DNA of 29,055 nucleotides from Bacteroides sp. CAG:545 (GCA_000432515.1 HF995983.1:1-29055), one strand, 5' to 3'; counted from the stretch's first letter, positions 16,238 through 25,341 are shown. A program made the numbers and translations. Notes: generated by a model from the letters alone, not told the origin.

Positions 16238-17395
16238 ATGGAAATGAAATCCAGAATTCAGGACAAGTTCAAAGTCCTGTATGGTGCTGACGGAGAGATG
16301 TTTGCATCTGCCGGTCGAATCAATCTTATCGGAGAACATACTGACTACAACGGAGGATATGTGTTCCCGGGTGCCATTGACAAGGGTATTATCGCAGAAA
16401 TCAAGTTGAATGGAACAGACAAGGTCCATGCTTATTCTCTTGATTATGACGAGTACGTGGAATTTGGTCTAAATGAGGAGGATAAACCGCAGCAGAGCTG
16501 GGCAAGATATATTTTCGGAGTGTGCCGCGAAATGCAGAAGAGAGGCGGAAAAGTAGAGGGCTTCGATACCGTATTTGCAGGTGACGTTCCTCTTGGAGCA
16601 GGACTTTCTTCTTCAGCAGCATTGGAAAGCACTTTCGCCTATGCGCTCAATTATCTGTTCAACAATATGATTGACAAGTTCGAACTTGCCAAAATCGGAC
16701 AGTCCACTGAGCACAACTATTGCGGCGTGAACTGCGGCATTATGGACCAGTTCGCTTCTGTTTTCGGAAAGAAGGGTAGCCTTATCCGTCTTAACTGCAA
16801 GACATTGGAATACAAATATTTCCCATTTGATCCTGTCCAGGCCGGATACAAGCTTGTCCTCGTGGATTCTTGCGTAAAACACGAACTTGCTTCTTCCGCA
16901 TACAACAAGAGACGTCAGTCATGTGAGAACGTATGTGCTGCCATCAGAAAGAATCACAGCGACGTGGAGTTCCTCAGTGACGCAAAACGTGTATGGCTCG
17001 AAGAAGTCAGAGACCTTGTTCCGGAGGAGGATTTTCTCAGAGCAGAGTATGTGATCGGTGAGGTTCAGCGCGTGCTGGACGTTTGCGATGCTCTCGAAAG
17101 AGGTGATTATGAGACAGTTGGAGAGATGATGTATCAGACACATTTCGGTCTCAGCCATCTGTATGAGGTAAGCTGCCCTGAACTTGATTTCCTGAACAAG
17201 CTTGCCCGCAAATGCGACGTGACCGGTTCACGCGTAATGGGCGGCGGATTCGGCGGCTGCACCATCAACCTTGTGAAAGAGGAATTCTATGACAACTTCA
17301 TCAATTCAGCAATTGAGAAGTTCTCAGAGAAATTCGGCCACGCTCCTAAGATCTATGATGTCGTTATCAGCGACGGAGCCAGAAAACTCGAATAA
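16238..17395 (+). CDS. galK: Galactokinase
   Basis: Phosphorylates alpha-D-galactose with ATP to galactose-1-phosphate in the Leloir pathway. It is a GHMP kinase of 385 residues with the galactokinase signature GRINLIGEHTDYNGG (26-40), the ATP-binding motif PLGAGLSSSAALE (118-130), the catalytic Asp D170 in NCGIMDQFASVFG, and motif 3 MGGGFGGCTINLV near the C-terminus. The start may be M1 or M3. Galactose mutarotase (galM) is in the same window but about 8 kb away. The uridylyltransferase galT and epimerase galE are not here, so no classical gal operon is present. It converges on the CpXC gene with a gap of only 5 bp. Confidence 0.96.
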   Translation: MEMKSRIQDKFKVLYGADGEMFASAGRINLIGEHTDYNGGYVFPGAIDKGIIAEIKLNGTDKVHAYSLDYDEYVEFGLNEEDKPQQSWARYIFGVCREMQKRGGKVEGFDTVFAGDVPLGAGLSSSAALESTFAYALNYLFNNMIDKFELAKIGQSTEHNYCGVNCGIMDQFASVFGKKGSLIRLNCKTLEYKYFPFDPVQAGYKLVLVDSCVKHELASSAYNKRRQSCENVCAAIRKNHSDVEFLSDAKRVWLEEVRDLVPEEDFLRAEYVIGEVQRVLDVCDALERGDYETVGEMMYQTHFGLSHLYEVSCPELDFLNKLARKCDVTGSRVMGGGFGGCTINLVKEEFYDNFINSAIEKFSEKFGHAPKIYDVVISDGARKLE

Positions 17396-17400
17396 AGGCG

Positions 17401-18084
17401 TTATCTCATTTTCGTAGATAACCATTCGGAATCTACTATAGCGAATCCCGGTGCCGGAAGGACATCGGGGTTTCTTTTTATTATGCCTCGGCAGTCCTCA
17501 TATACATTGAACCCGATCTGGACACCCTGGATCTGGCCGTCTTTGGGGTAGGTGAGAGTGATGTCGTTGTCCGGGCCCTCAATCTTGTAGAACTTGAATT
17601 TGGCATTGTCAGGAATGGCAGTCTTGTCCTTGCTCTTCTCGGAAAGTTCTATGCGGGTGATATATTTGCACATTTCGACGGCGACATCATCAAGTCCCGC
17701 GTCGAAGATATTGACCTTCTCTATAAGTTCGCCGACTTCCTTCACTCTTCTCAATGTGTAGCCGCGAAGGATTTCTCCGTTGCTGTCAGAGAGAATCTGC
17801 TCAGTGATGGTGTTTATCTGCTTGTCAATCAGGGCTTTCTCTTCGTCTGACATGCTTTCGGGCGTGTACCATATCATCAGTTTTTCGTCAGGGTCGTGGT
17901 ACAGCACCGGGAAAGGGATCAGATTTACGCTTCCGCATTTGCTGCAGGTCCACAGGAAAAGAGAGCCGTCCTTGACTTGGCTCTTCAGCTCAGGTGAGTC
18001 CTGTACATTGATATTCTGATAGTAATTTATTTCTGATGTAGAACCGCATTTCTGGCATACTGCAGTTATCGATATGTTGGCCAT
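17401..18084 (-). CDS. CpXC-domain protein with two CxxC pairs
   Basis: A 227-residue cytosolic protein whose N-terminal region carries two CxxC pairs (C10-C13 in CQKCGS and C47-C50 in CSKCGS), about 34 residues apart. This is the layout of the CpXC domain, a predicted zinc ribbon. The stretch between them (YYQNINVQDSPELKSQV) and the following LIPFPVLYHDPDEKLMIWY are typical of that family. The C-terminal half is acidic and mixed alpha/beta, without a recognised motif. There is no signal peptide. It is transcribed alone, divergent from the YeiH-type transporter with promoters that nearly touch. The function is unknown; metal binding is inferred from the cysteines. Confidence 0.8.
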   Translation of the reverse strand: MANISITAVCQKCGSTSEINYYQNINVQDSPELKSQVKDGSLFLWTCSKCGSVNLIPFPVLYHDPDEKLMIWYTPESMSDEEKALIDKQINTITEQILSDSNGEILRGYTLRRVKEVGELIEKVNIFDAGLDDVAVEMCKYITRIELSEKSKDKTAIPDNAKFKFYKIEGPDNDITLTYPKDGQIQGVQIGFNVYEDCRGIIKRNPDVLPAPGFAIVDSEWLSTKMR

Positions 18085-18111
18085 AGGGAAATCAAATTAA
18101 GTTTTCTGCAA

Positions 18112-18119
18112 CAAAATTA
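18112..18119 (-). promoter_or_regulatory. Candidate -7 box (TAATTTTG) for the CpXC gene
   Basis: A perfect TAnnTTTG match on the minus strand, 28 bp upstream of the CpXC-protein ATG. It lies one base from the oppositely directed box at 18121-18128. Confidence 0.35.
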
Positions 18120-18120
18120 C

Positions 18121-18128
18121 TATATTTG
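18121..18128 (+). promoter_or_regulatory. Candidate -7 box (TATATTTG) for the YeiH-type transporter gene
   Basis: A perfect TAnnTTTG match on the plus strand, giving a likely transcription start near 18135. This would make the TTG at 18137 essentially leaderless and supports the ATG at 18182 as the translation start. Confidence 0.4.
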
Positions 18129-18181
18129 AAGGATTTTTGGCGACACCTGCCGAAAAAATACTGAAATCTAAATCAACACTG

Positions 18182-19423
18182 ATGAAAAATTGGCTTAAAC
18201 AATTCACAACCGAGGATTGGATAATTGTCTTCGTGGGAGCTGTCGTGCTCGCTCTGGCTTGTATTTTCCCAAGCGCAATGCCGTCTATGCCTAAGAACCT
18301 TACATCTGCAACAGACTGGGTAGGAGCACTTTATATGTTCGGCTTCGTACTTCTGCTGACATATGTAACATTGGCAGCATTGAGGAAACCTCTTAAAGGA
18401 ACATTTGTTTCCCTACTGTTCATTTTCGCGATCACATTGCTTGCACAGATTACGGCAAACATTCCGGTTATCAAGGAATGGGGATTCGAGTCAGTGTTCT
18501 TCGCCGTGATATACGGATTGATCCTGAACAACTGCTTTACCCTTCCGAAATGGCTTAAGACAGCGGTAAACAGCGAATTCTATATCAAAGTTGGCATCAT
18601 CTGCCTGGGTTCCACCATCCTGTTCGGAGAAATGATGAAATCAGGTGCATACGGACTTGCCCAGTCATTGATAGTCGTATTCACAGTGTGGTATTTCTGC
18701 TTCTGGGTAGGAAAGAAGATGAATGTGGATCCTGAAATGGGAACAATGCTGTCCAGCGCGGTTTCCATCTGCGGAGTGTCTGCTGCCATCGCCACCTGCG
18801 GAGTCATCAAAGGTGACAACAAGAAACTTTCTTATGTGGTTTCCCTCGTGCTGATTATCGCTATCCCGATGATGTATCTGCTTCCGTGGCTTGCCGGACT
18901 GATGAATCTGTCACCGGAAGTGGCAGGAGCATGGATCGGCGGTACCATTGACACGACAGGCGCAGTCGCTGCCGCAGGAACACTCATTGACGACCCTGCC
19001 GCAGGACAGACAGCCATCATTGTCAAGTCTTCGCAGAACGTCCTTCTCGGCCTCGCAGCCTTCTTTATTTCAATGATGTGGGCATACAAGGGAACCAATC
19101 ATGAGACAAGACCTACCGCCGGCGTCATCTGGGAGCGTTTCCCTAAATTCGTGATAGGTATGATTTTGGCGTCACTTGTGTTCAGCTTCCTTCTTTCTCC
19201 GGAAACAGCCAAAGCAGTCGGCAAGGTAACCAAAGGATTCCAGAACACATTGTTCAGCATCGCATTTGTCTGCATTGGTCTGGAAACCAGACTGAAAGAC
19301 ATCTTGGGAAAAGAGAACAGAGTTCCGCTGAAAGTATTCCTTACCGCTCAGACATTCAATATCTTCGTTACTCTTCTGATAGCCTATATCATTTTCGGTG
19401 TCATCAAGCCTGTCTTATCATAA
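18182..19423 (+). CDS. YeiH/UPF0324-family membrane transporter (putative sulfate exporter)
   Basis: Inner-membrane protein with about ten to eleven hydrophobic helices (for example WIIVFVGAVVLALACIF and VVSLVLIIAIPMMYLLPWL). Family marks are the central NNCFTLPKWLK segment, KVGIICLGSTILFGEM, SICGVSAAIATCGVIKGD and GAWIGGTIDTTGAVAAAG, which correspond to the conserved UPF0324 motifs. The label 'sulfate exporter' comes from database family naming; the substrate here is not shown by the sequence. The open frame reaches a TTG at 18137, but the ATG at 18182 is chosen for start codon and promoter spacing, giving 413 residues. No sulfur-metabolism gene is nearby to support a role. Confidence 0.88.
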   Translation: MKNWLKQFTTEDWIIVFVGAVVLALACIFPSAMPSMPKNLTSATDWVGALYMFGFVLLLTYVTLAALRKPLKGTFVSLLFIFAITLLAQITANIPVIKEWGFESVFFAVIYGLILNNCFTLPKWLKTAVNSEFYIKVGIICLGSTILFGEMMKSGAYGLAQSLIVVFTVWYFCFWVGKKMNVDPEMGTMLSSAVSICGVSAAIATCGVIKGDNKKLSYVVSLVLIIAIPMMYLLPWLAGLMNLSPEVAGAWIGGTIDTTGAVAAAGTLIDDPAAGQTAIIVKSSQNVLLGLAAFFISMMWAYKGTNHETRPTAGVIWERFPKFVIGMILASLVFSFLLSPETAKAVGKVTKGFQNTLFSIAFVCIGLETRLKDILGKENRVPLKVFLTAQTFNIFVTLLIAYIIFGVIKPVLS

Positions 19424-19445
19424 AGATAAGCGATTCTTATACCGG

Positions 19446-22400
19446 CTATAAGTCGATATTGAATACCAATCCTATATAGTGGTTGTCGATATGGCAGCCA
19501 CTTTTTTTCATTTTATTGAAGGCCGGCCCGCTGTTCCAGTCCGCAGTGATACCGATGCTGCAGTCGAAAGGAACCCAGAGAAGATTGGCAAGTTTCGCCA
19601 CAATGCTCGCACCGGCGCTGAACAGCCCGTTGTCAGCGATGCTCTTGCCGGAAGAGAACATCATCCAGTCGAAATGAGGAGTGATCTCAAAGTTCTTTAT
19701 ATAGGCGACAGGGGAGAGCCATGAAATGTCCCCTACCCAAACAGGAATAGCGTAATCAGCCGTGAGTTTCAAGTGGTTGCGCGAAATGTTACGGATGAAG
19801 TATTCGGCATCAGAGCCGGAAAATCCCCGAGGAACCATCGAAATAGAGTTCTCCCGTCTCACTCCCGCCTCGAACTGGTGCTGGTATTTCGCCGTGAGTT
19901 TGAGGCCCTGGGTCAATGTAAAGCCAGGAAGATAGCCGTATCCGTAGAAATAGACAGATGACGAGAACATGTCACTCAGCCTTATTCTCGCCGAATACCC
20001 CGCTTCTGCACCGATGCCGTAACGCGGATAAGTGCCGGATGACGGAACATTTCGCACCGAATAACCGCGTATAGAAGCATGGACAGTCTGCATATATACA
20101 TTGTCCCCGCTTTTATAGCCGACAACGTGCGGAATCTTGGTCCCGTTGAAGTTACCGTCGAAACTGATAGTGGTCAATGACTTGTCATACAGGTCGTTAC
20201 AAATCGTATATCTTAGCTGTGGAACAAGTCCGCGGCTCCATCCGCCGGACGAAAAACTCAGCGGAACATAAACCTTCACGCTGCCTTTCAGAGACGGCGT
20301 GTTCAGAAGAGTACCGGTGACGGATTCCGCATGGTCAGAACCGTAAACGGCCTTCCTCCTCTGGTATTGGACAGCTGCCCTGTCATTGAAATCAGCCGAG
20401 AACTCGAACACAGGATACAATCCGCTGTAAGTGAACAGGATATGGCCGGAATGCCGGTATTTGTGTGAACCGTCATCATAGACATAGGAGTAAGGGTCAT
20501 TGTGGAACGAATAGCCTACTGAACCCCAGGCAGTGCCCAGACTGTTCTGGAAAAGCGCAGTCGCTCCCACGGATGCCGTCTCGTAATTGAAGTCTCCACT
20601 GAGACTCCGGACATTGTCATAATTGAAATAGACAGGAGCCCAGGAGTGGAATCTGAGAACATTGGCAGCCTTCATATATTTCTTTGGCTGCGAGAAATCC
20701 GTCGTGAAATCAGAGAGAGTGTCCGCCCATTCCATGCCTTTCGCTGCCGCGAGCCTCTTTTCCTGCGAGGTCAATGTGTCAGCAACCCGGTAGTGATGTA
20801 TATTTCTGAAATCCACCTGTTTGCCTTCATCTCTATCGGCACGGCGCATAAGTTTGCCCTCGCGGCTGAGTGAAGCGAAATATATCTTGTCCTTGTCAAT
20901 GATGAAGTTTTCTCCGCCGTAGGGGAGTGATGTGTGCTGACGGATGACGCGGCTGTCAGGATTCATGCTGTAAAGTTCCCGAGTCCCGTCTCTGTCAGAC
21001 GAAAACCAGATTTCCCCGTCACAGGTCCGTAGATTGCCGATGCTTACAGGAAGCGGTGCACAGAGGCATTCCAAGTCCCCGGAAAGGTCAGCATTGACAG
21101 AAAAAATACCTGAGCCGGCCTCCGAGACGGTGTTGAAAACGATAGAGTTGCCGTGGAAGCAGACTTCGACAGCCTGGAGCGAGTCCGGCATTGACCTTTT
21201 CCTCAGAATTTTTCCGTCAGCAGGGTCAATCAGGACAATGGATGTGCCTCCCTTGACCGGATATTGCACTGCGCATATCGTGGAGCCGTCCGGATCAGGT
21301 TCCGGGTTGAAAAGACGTCTTTTTTTCGTCAGAGTGCCGGTCTTGCCCTTGTCAATGTCGTAGTATCGGATCCTTGAAGTCATCTTCAGAGACCATCTCG
21401 GGTCAGGAACCGATTCGCTCCACCATAGTTTTCCGTCACCGTATTTCAGGGCACTTGAATATGAAGAAAAAGCTCTGAGCCTGGCAAGTGTCTGAGTGTC
21501 AGGATTTAACTTTACGAGAGACGAAGCTTCGGCGATACCGGAAGCGATTCCGTACAGCTGCCCGTCCACGACTACGCCTCCCGACATCGTGCTGAACCAT
21601 TTTCCCTCATCCTGTATCCTTTCCGACTGCGTGAAAGGCTTCCTCAGTTCCGCCTCCTGCTGCCACATTTCGTGGAATCCGTCAGTTATTCTGTTCCATG
21701 AGTCCTTAAACCTGAGTCCGGAAATCTGGCGTACTGTCTTTTGCGTATTGAAAAACAGGAACGGGTTGCGGGAGATTCTCTCGAAGTACTTATCTGTGAA
21801 AAGCGGTTCCCCGTAGAAGTACCTTACGCCTGCTACGGTCATATAGCCGAGCGCGTAATGGTCCGGAGCATAGAACCTGTATGAGCCATATCTCCATTTG
21901 TACCAGTTCCGCATGTCGCCCTCGTCAAATGCCATCATATAATAGTTCAGAAAGTCGGCGGAACGTCCTCTGCCATATCGGGTCAGAGCCGTTTCGGCAG
22001 TCACCGCGTCGCCTTCCAGCAGCCAGGTGCTCGGCCACAGGGCAGAATATGCGCCCACAGCCATATCGCCCAGTATCCAGGTCAATGGCTTGAGCCATCC
22101 TTTGTATCCGAACTGCATCTGCGCAAGGTGTCGGCTTTCGTGGACGGCAAGTGATTTTTCCCATGGCATAGGATCGGGATTATAAGCGTCAGGCAGAGCG
22201 AACAGGTCCACACGTTTCGGAGCCCAGGTGACAGAGCCGTTGGAGACTCCGTGAAAAGGATGGATTATGACTTGTGTGCGCTTTCTGTATCCTTCACCGG
22301 GAACGAGTCCCGAAGACAGGCTTTCGCTCATCCGGTATTTTTCCATCAATGTGCCGTAAACTGTTGCCAATGAATCCAGTCCGCGAGGATAAATCAGCTT

Positions 22401-22541
22401 GTAATGAGGCGAATACATATAGTTCCACCTTACACGGGCAGGATCTTCTCCACTTGAAGAAAACTGGGCGGAAGCCTGGATTTGCCATATTGAAAAGCAA
22501 ATAATAGTCAGCGTTATGGTTTTCAGCAGATACGACTTCAT
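19446..22541 (-). CDS. Exported metallopeptidase-like / beta-propeller / beta-barrel surface protein
   Basis: A 1031-residue exported protein (signal about residues 1-26, ending QASAQ). Three regions can be read. Residues about 35-260 carry HESRH (134-138), an exact HEXXH zinc motif, and WLLEGDAVTAET (173-184), whose E176 is spaced like the third ligand of gluzincin (peptidase MA-like) enzymes. Residues about 310-600 hold repeated strand units typical of TolB/WD40-like beta-propellers (SSDRDGTRELYSMNPDSR is one clear blade; LFNPEPDPDGSTICAVQYP another). Residues about 640-1031 alternate aromatic and polar strands and end in HYIGLVFNIDL, as expected of an outer-membrane barrel. Bacteroidetes homologues are usually annotated as hypothetical or TolB-like. 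Peptidase activity is inferred from the motif only. It is monocistronic and convergent with the transporter gene. Confidence 0.8.
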   Translation of the reverse strand: MKSYLLKTITLTIICFSIWQIQASAQFSSSGEDPARVRWNYMYSPHYKLIYPRGLDSLATVYGTLMEKYRMSESLSSGLVPGEGYRKRTQVIIHPFHGVSNGSVTWAPKRVDLFALPDAYNPDPMPWEKSLAVHESRHLAQMQFGYKGWLKPLTWILGDMAVGAYSALWPSTWLLEGDAVTAETALTRYGRGRSADFLNYYMMAFDEGDMRNWYKWRYGSYRFYAPDHYALGYMTVAGVRYFYGEPLFTDKYFERISRNPFLFFNTQKTVRQISGLRFKDSWNRITDGFHEMWQQEAELRKPFTQSERIQDEGKWFSTMSGGVVVDGQLYGIASGIAEASSLVKLNPDTQTLARLRAFSSYSSALKYGDGKLWWSESVPDPRWSLKMTSRIRYYDIDKGKTGTLTKKRRLFNPEPDPDGSTICAVQYPVKGGTSIVLIDPADGKILRKRSMPDSLQAVEVCFHGNSIVFNTVSEAGSGIFSVNADLSGDLECLCAPLPVSIGNLRTCDGEIWFSSDRDGTRELYSMNPDSRVIRQHTSLPYGGENFIIDKDKIYFASLSREGKLMRRADRDEGKQVDFRNIHHYRVADTLTSQEKRLAAAKGMEWADTLSDFTTDFSQPKKYMKAANVLRFHSWAPVYFNYDNVRSLSGDFNYETASVGATALFQNSLGTAWGSVGYSFHNDPYSYVYDDGSHKYRHSGHILFTYSGLYPVFEFSADFNDRAAVQYQRRKAVYGSDHAESVTGTLLNTPSLKGSVKVYVPLSFSSGGWSRGLVPQLRYTICNDLYDKSLTTISFDGNFNGTKIPHVVGYKSGDNVYMQTVHASIRGYSVRNVPSSGTYPRYGIGAEAGYSARIRLSDMFSSSVYFYGYGYLPGFTLTQGLKLTAKYQHQFEAGVRRENSISMVPRGFSGSDAEYFIRNISRNHLKLTADYAIPVWVGDISWLSPVAYIKNFEITPHFDWMMFSSGKSIADNGLFSAGASIVAKLANLLWVPFDCSIGITADWNSGPAFNKMKKSGCHIDNHYIGLVFNIDL

Positions 22542-22563
22542 ATTTATTTAGAATTCTCAAAGG

Positions 22564-22571
22564 CAAATCTA
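22564..22571 (-). promoter_or_regulatory. Candidate -7 box (TAGATTTG) for the 1031-residue surface protein
   Basis: A perfect TAnnTTTG match on the minus strand, 23 bp upstream of the ATG, with no clear -33 element. It faces the plus-strand box at 22583-22590 in the same 90-bp gap. Confidence 0.4.
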
Positions 22572-22582
22572 ACTATTTTTTA

Positions 22583-22590
22583 TAATTTTG
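22583..22590 (+). promoter_or_regulatory. Candidate -7 box (TAATTTTG) for the Na/Pi cotransporter gene
   Basis: A perfect TAnnTTTG match on the plus strand, 42 bp upstream of the ATG, giving a leader of about 35 nt. No -33 TTTG is apparent. Confidence 0.4.
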
Positions 22591-22631
22591 TGTGATTTAA
22601 CAAAGTATTAAAACTTCTATACCGCAATAAT

Positions 22632-24368
22632 ATGCAGTTGATGTTTCAATTTCTGACCCTCGCAGGGGCAGTAACGCTTTTCCTTTTCGGCCTGGGACTT
22701 CTTAGTGTGGGCTTGCAGAAAGTGGCGGGTGACGGACTACGTTCCTTCCTCGCATCCATGACTTCCAATGCTTTCAAGAGACTCGTGACTGGTATCGGCG
22801 TTACAGCCGCCATACAGTCTTCCACTGCCACCACGATCATGGTCGTCAGTTTCGTCAATGCCGGTCTCCTTACATTGGCCCAGGCGATAGGCGTCATAAT
22901 GGGAGCTAATATCGGTACGACCGTAACCTCCTGGATAATGGCCATCTTCGGCTTCTCCTATGACATTTCCACCATTTCTTTTCCGCTGATTGCGATAGGC
23001 TTCGTGATGATGCTGAACAAGAAGAACAAGAGAGTCAAGGACCTCGGTGAGATCATCATCGGCTTCGCTCTTTTCTTCGTCGGCTTCGCGAAACTCAAGG
23101 AAACCTCCGGCATATTGCTCGACAACATTGACCTGAGCGGCCTGCAGGCACTTACTAATCTGCATCTCGGACCGGTTAACGCGTCAGTGCTCCTGTTCCT
23201 GCTCATAGGTACGGTGATGACCATCTGTTTCCAGTCTTCCGCTGCCACGATGGCCATAATCATGCTGCTCATCACTACGGGAGTCATTCCGTTCAAACTC
23301 GCGGCAGCCATGATTCTCGGTGAAAACATCGGTACCACCATCGCTGCCAATGTCGCTGCATCCGTGGGAAACACCACGTCCAAGCGGGCCGCCATGGCGC
23401 ATACGGTGTTCAATGTGTTCGGTGTCGTGTGGGTGCTGTGCGTGTTCCCGTGGTTTCTGAAACTTATCGGCTTCATCATCAGTTCCTGCGGCTGGCCGGA
23501 TCCGAATACCGCCGACCTCACTGACGCGGCCAATGCGGATGCCATCAAATCTTCGCTGCTGTACAGTGTCACGACGATGCATACCTTGTTCAACATCACC
23601 AATACGATGATATTGATATGGTTCATCCCTCAGATAGAGAAGATAGTGTCGTGGATTATTCCTCAGAAGGCGGAAAAAGAGGTGTTCAGGCTCAAATACA
23701 TCCAGGGCGGTCCTCTTTCCACTGCGGAGCTGTCCCTCGATGAGGCAGAGCAGGAGATCGTGCATTTCTCTGAAATCTGCTACAACGGCTTCGGCTACAT
23801 GCGCCAGGCGATAAACGAAAAGGACCCTGTCAAGTTCGGGGAATTGAGAGAGAAACTCATCAAATATGAGGCAATTACCGACAGAATCGAATATGAAATA
23901 GCGGATTATCTCAATGAAGTGTCCAAAGGTGAGATTTCCTCTTCTTCAGCAGTCCGCATAAACGGAATGTACAAGATTATCGGAGAACTGGAGAGTATAG
24001 GTGACTCGGGAGACGCTATCGGCCGCATATTGGCCAGGAGAAATGAGCACGGACTGTCTTTCGACGAGCAGCAGCTCAAGAGGCTCGGCAGAATGTGCGA
24101 CTTGCTCGATGACGCGTTCAAGGCGATGACAAACAACCTGAAGGCTCCATATACAAGCCTCAAGGACATCACCAATGCTCAGGATGCGGAGTACAATATC
24201 AATGAATGCCGCAACACATTGAGAGAAGAGCACATCATCAATATCGAGGAGAATTCATCCTACAATTATCAGGTGGGCGTGTTCTACATGGACATTGTCG
24301 CTGAACTCGAGAAGATGGGTGACTTCATGATCAATGTCTCTGAGGCAAAAATAGCGGAAAATGGTTAG
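22632..24368 (+). CDS. Na+/phosphate cotransporter family protein with PhoU-like tail
   Basis: Inner-membrane transporter of the NptA/PNaS family. The two inverted Na/Pi-cotransport repeats are clear from the paired QSS motifs (QSSTATTIM at 62-70 and QSSAATMAI at 201-209) and the paired GANIGTT (91-97) and GENIGTT (230-236) segments. About eight membrane segments end near residue 345. The remaining 230 residues are soluble, charged and helical, and match a PhoU-like regulatory domain (LIKYEAITDRIEYEIADYL; ELESIGDSGDAIGRI; ELEKMGDFMINVSEA). The 578-residue length is typical for the fused form. The stop overlaps the start of the next gene by 8 bp, so the two are translationally coupled. Phosphate is the likely substrate by family. 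Confidence 0.92.
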   Translation: MQLMFQFLTLAGAVTLFLFGLGLLSVGLQKVAGDGLRSFLASMTSNAFKRLVTGIGVTAAIQSSTATTIMVVSFVNAGLLTLAQAIGVIMGANIGTTVTSWIMAIFGFSYDISTISFPLIAIGFVMMLNKKNKRVKDLGEIIIGFALFFVGFAKLKETSGILLDNIDLSGLQALTNLHLGPVNASVLLFLLIGTVMTICFQSSAATMAIIMLLITTGVIPFKLAAAMILGENIGTTIAANVAASVGNTTSKRAAMAHTVFNVFGVVWVLCVFPWFLKLIGFIISSCGWPDPNTADLTDAANADAIKSSLLYSVTTMHTLFNITNTMILIWFIPQIEKIVSWIIPQKAEKEVFRLKYIQGGPLSTAELSLDEAEQEIVHFSEICYNGFGYMRQAINEKDPVKFGELREKLIKYEAITDRIEYEIADYLNEVSKGEISSSSAVRINGMYKIIGELESIGDSGDAIGRILARRNEHGLSFDEQQLKRLGRMCDLLDDAFKAMTNNLKAPYTSLKDITNAQDAEYNINECRNTLREEHIINIEENSSYNYQVGVFYMDIVAELEKMGDFMINVSEAKIAENG

Positions 24369-25341
24369 AATGAGATACATAGCTGCCGTGGTGACGGTCT
24401 TGTGCGCATTGTCCTGCGGTAACGGGAACAATGCCAAGAAGGCTCCGCAGCAGCCCTCTTCCGTACCGTTTCCGGAACTCAAGGTGCCGGGGATGATAAC
24501 CGAGCCTGAAGAGAGGATGTCCTACATAATGAGCCATTTCTGGGACGGACTTTTCTCACAATCATTGACCGGTCTATGCGATTCTTCGCATGTGCAGGGG
24601 ATAAGCGTGGATGACGTGGAGAAGCAGTTCGGGATCTATGCGGCGCTTCTGTGGAACGCTCCGACGGATGAGGCGCTCAAGTCTGTTTTCTCCCTTTTCA
24701 ATGCTGCGGAGGCTTGTGAAAGACGTGACACTTCGTCAAATGTGTTCGAAGTCATCACCAAGTTCGTGAACAAGTATCTCTATGATCCTAATTCACCGCT
24801 GAGGAATGAGGAGTTCTATCTTCCTTATGTCCAGGGACTTGCGAAATCAGACATGGTGGACGAGAACATGCGTCCGGCCTACGGCTATGATGCGTCCATG
24901 TGCGCCCTGAACCGTATTGGGACCAAGGCTGCGGATTTCTCGTTCAAGAGCCTCAATGGAAAAGTAGGGACGCTTTACAGTGTCAATGCGGACTACACCC
25001 TGCTTTTCTTCTCCAACCCGGGTTGCCCGAACTGCAAGGAAATAACTCAGATGATAGAGCAGAATCCTGAGATAGCAGAATTGGAGAAGACAGGCAGCCT
25101 GAAAGTCGTGAACATCTACATTGACCAGGAACTCGACAAATGGCGGGCGTTCGCAGCGGAATATCCTGAGGAGTGGATAAGCGGCTATGACCATAATTAC
25201 ATCATCCGCATGGACCAGATCTACAATGTCCGCGCTATCCCGTCCCTCTACCTTCTCGACCGCGAGAAACGCGTCATCCTGAAAGATGCTCCGCAGGACA
25301 AGGTCTTCGAGAAGCTCGCCGCCCTCGCCGTGGCACAATAA
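24361..25341 (+). CDS. Thioredoxin-like lipoprotein (TlpA/DUF5106-type)
   Basis: A 326-residue predicted lipoprotein: the signal ends in the lipobox ALSC with C19 as the lipidated residue. The middle region (about 40-185) is helical and resembles the DUF5106 segment found before thioredoxin folds in Bacteroidetes. The C-terminal domain (about 188-326) is thioredoxin-like, with the entry motif GTKAADFSFKSLNGK, a redox CxxC (C222-P-N-C225) after FFSNPG, and the cis-proline loop AIPSLYLLD (P294). It therefore probably acts as a periplasmic disulfide oxidoreductase; the partner is unknown. An alternative ATG at 24370 is possible, but the first ATG overlaps the transporter stop, suggesting coupled translation. 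galM follows after 23 bp. Confidence 0.85.
   Translation: MVRMRYIAAVVTVLCALSCGNGNNAKKAPQQPSSVPFPELKVPGMITEPEERMSYIMSHFWDGLFSQSLTGLCDSSHVQGISVDDVEKQFGIYAALLWNAPTDEALKSVFSLFNAAEACERRDTSSNVFEVITKFVNKYLYDPNSPLRNEEFYLPYVQGLAKSDMVDENMRPAYGYDASMCALNRIGTKAADFSFKSLNGKVGTLYSVNADYTLLFFSNPGCPNCKEITQMIEQNPEIAELEKTGSLKVVNIYIDQELDKWRAFAAEYPEEWISGYDHNYIIRMDQIYNVRAIPSLYLLDREKRVILKDAPQDKVFEKLAALAVAQ

Noticed and set aside
19414..19452. Short inverted repeats (CTTATC/GATAAG and CTTATA/TATAAG) between the convergent transporter and surface-protein genes
   Set aside because: Only 6-bp A/T-rich stems without a T-run, and they overlap the gene ends; too weak to call a terminator.
22958..23626. 222-residue minus-strand open frame inside the Na/Pi cotransporter gene
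   Set aside because: The Met/Ser/Ala-rich translation is the expected antisense image of transmembrane codons; the sense protein has clear paired family motifs.
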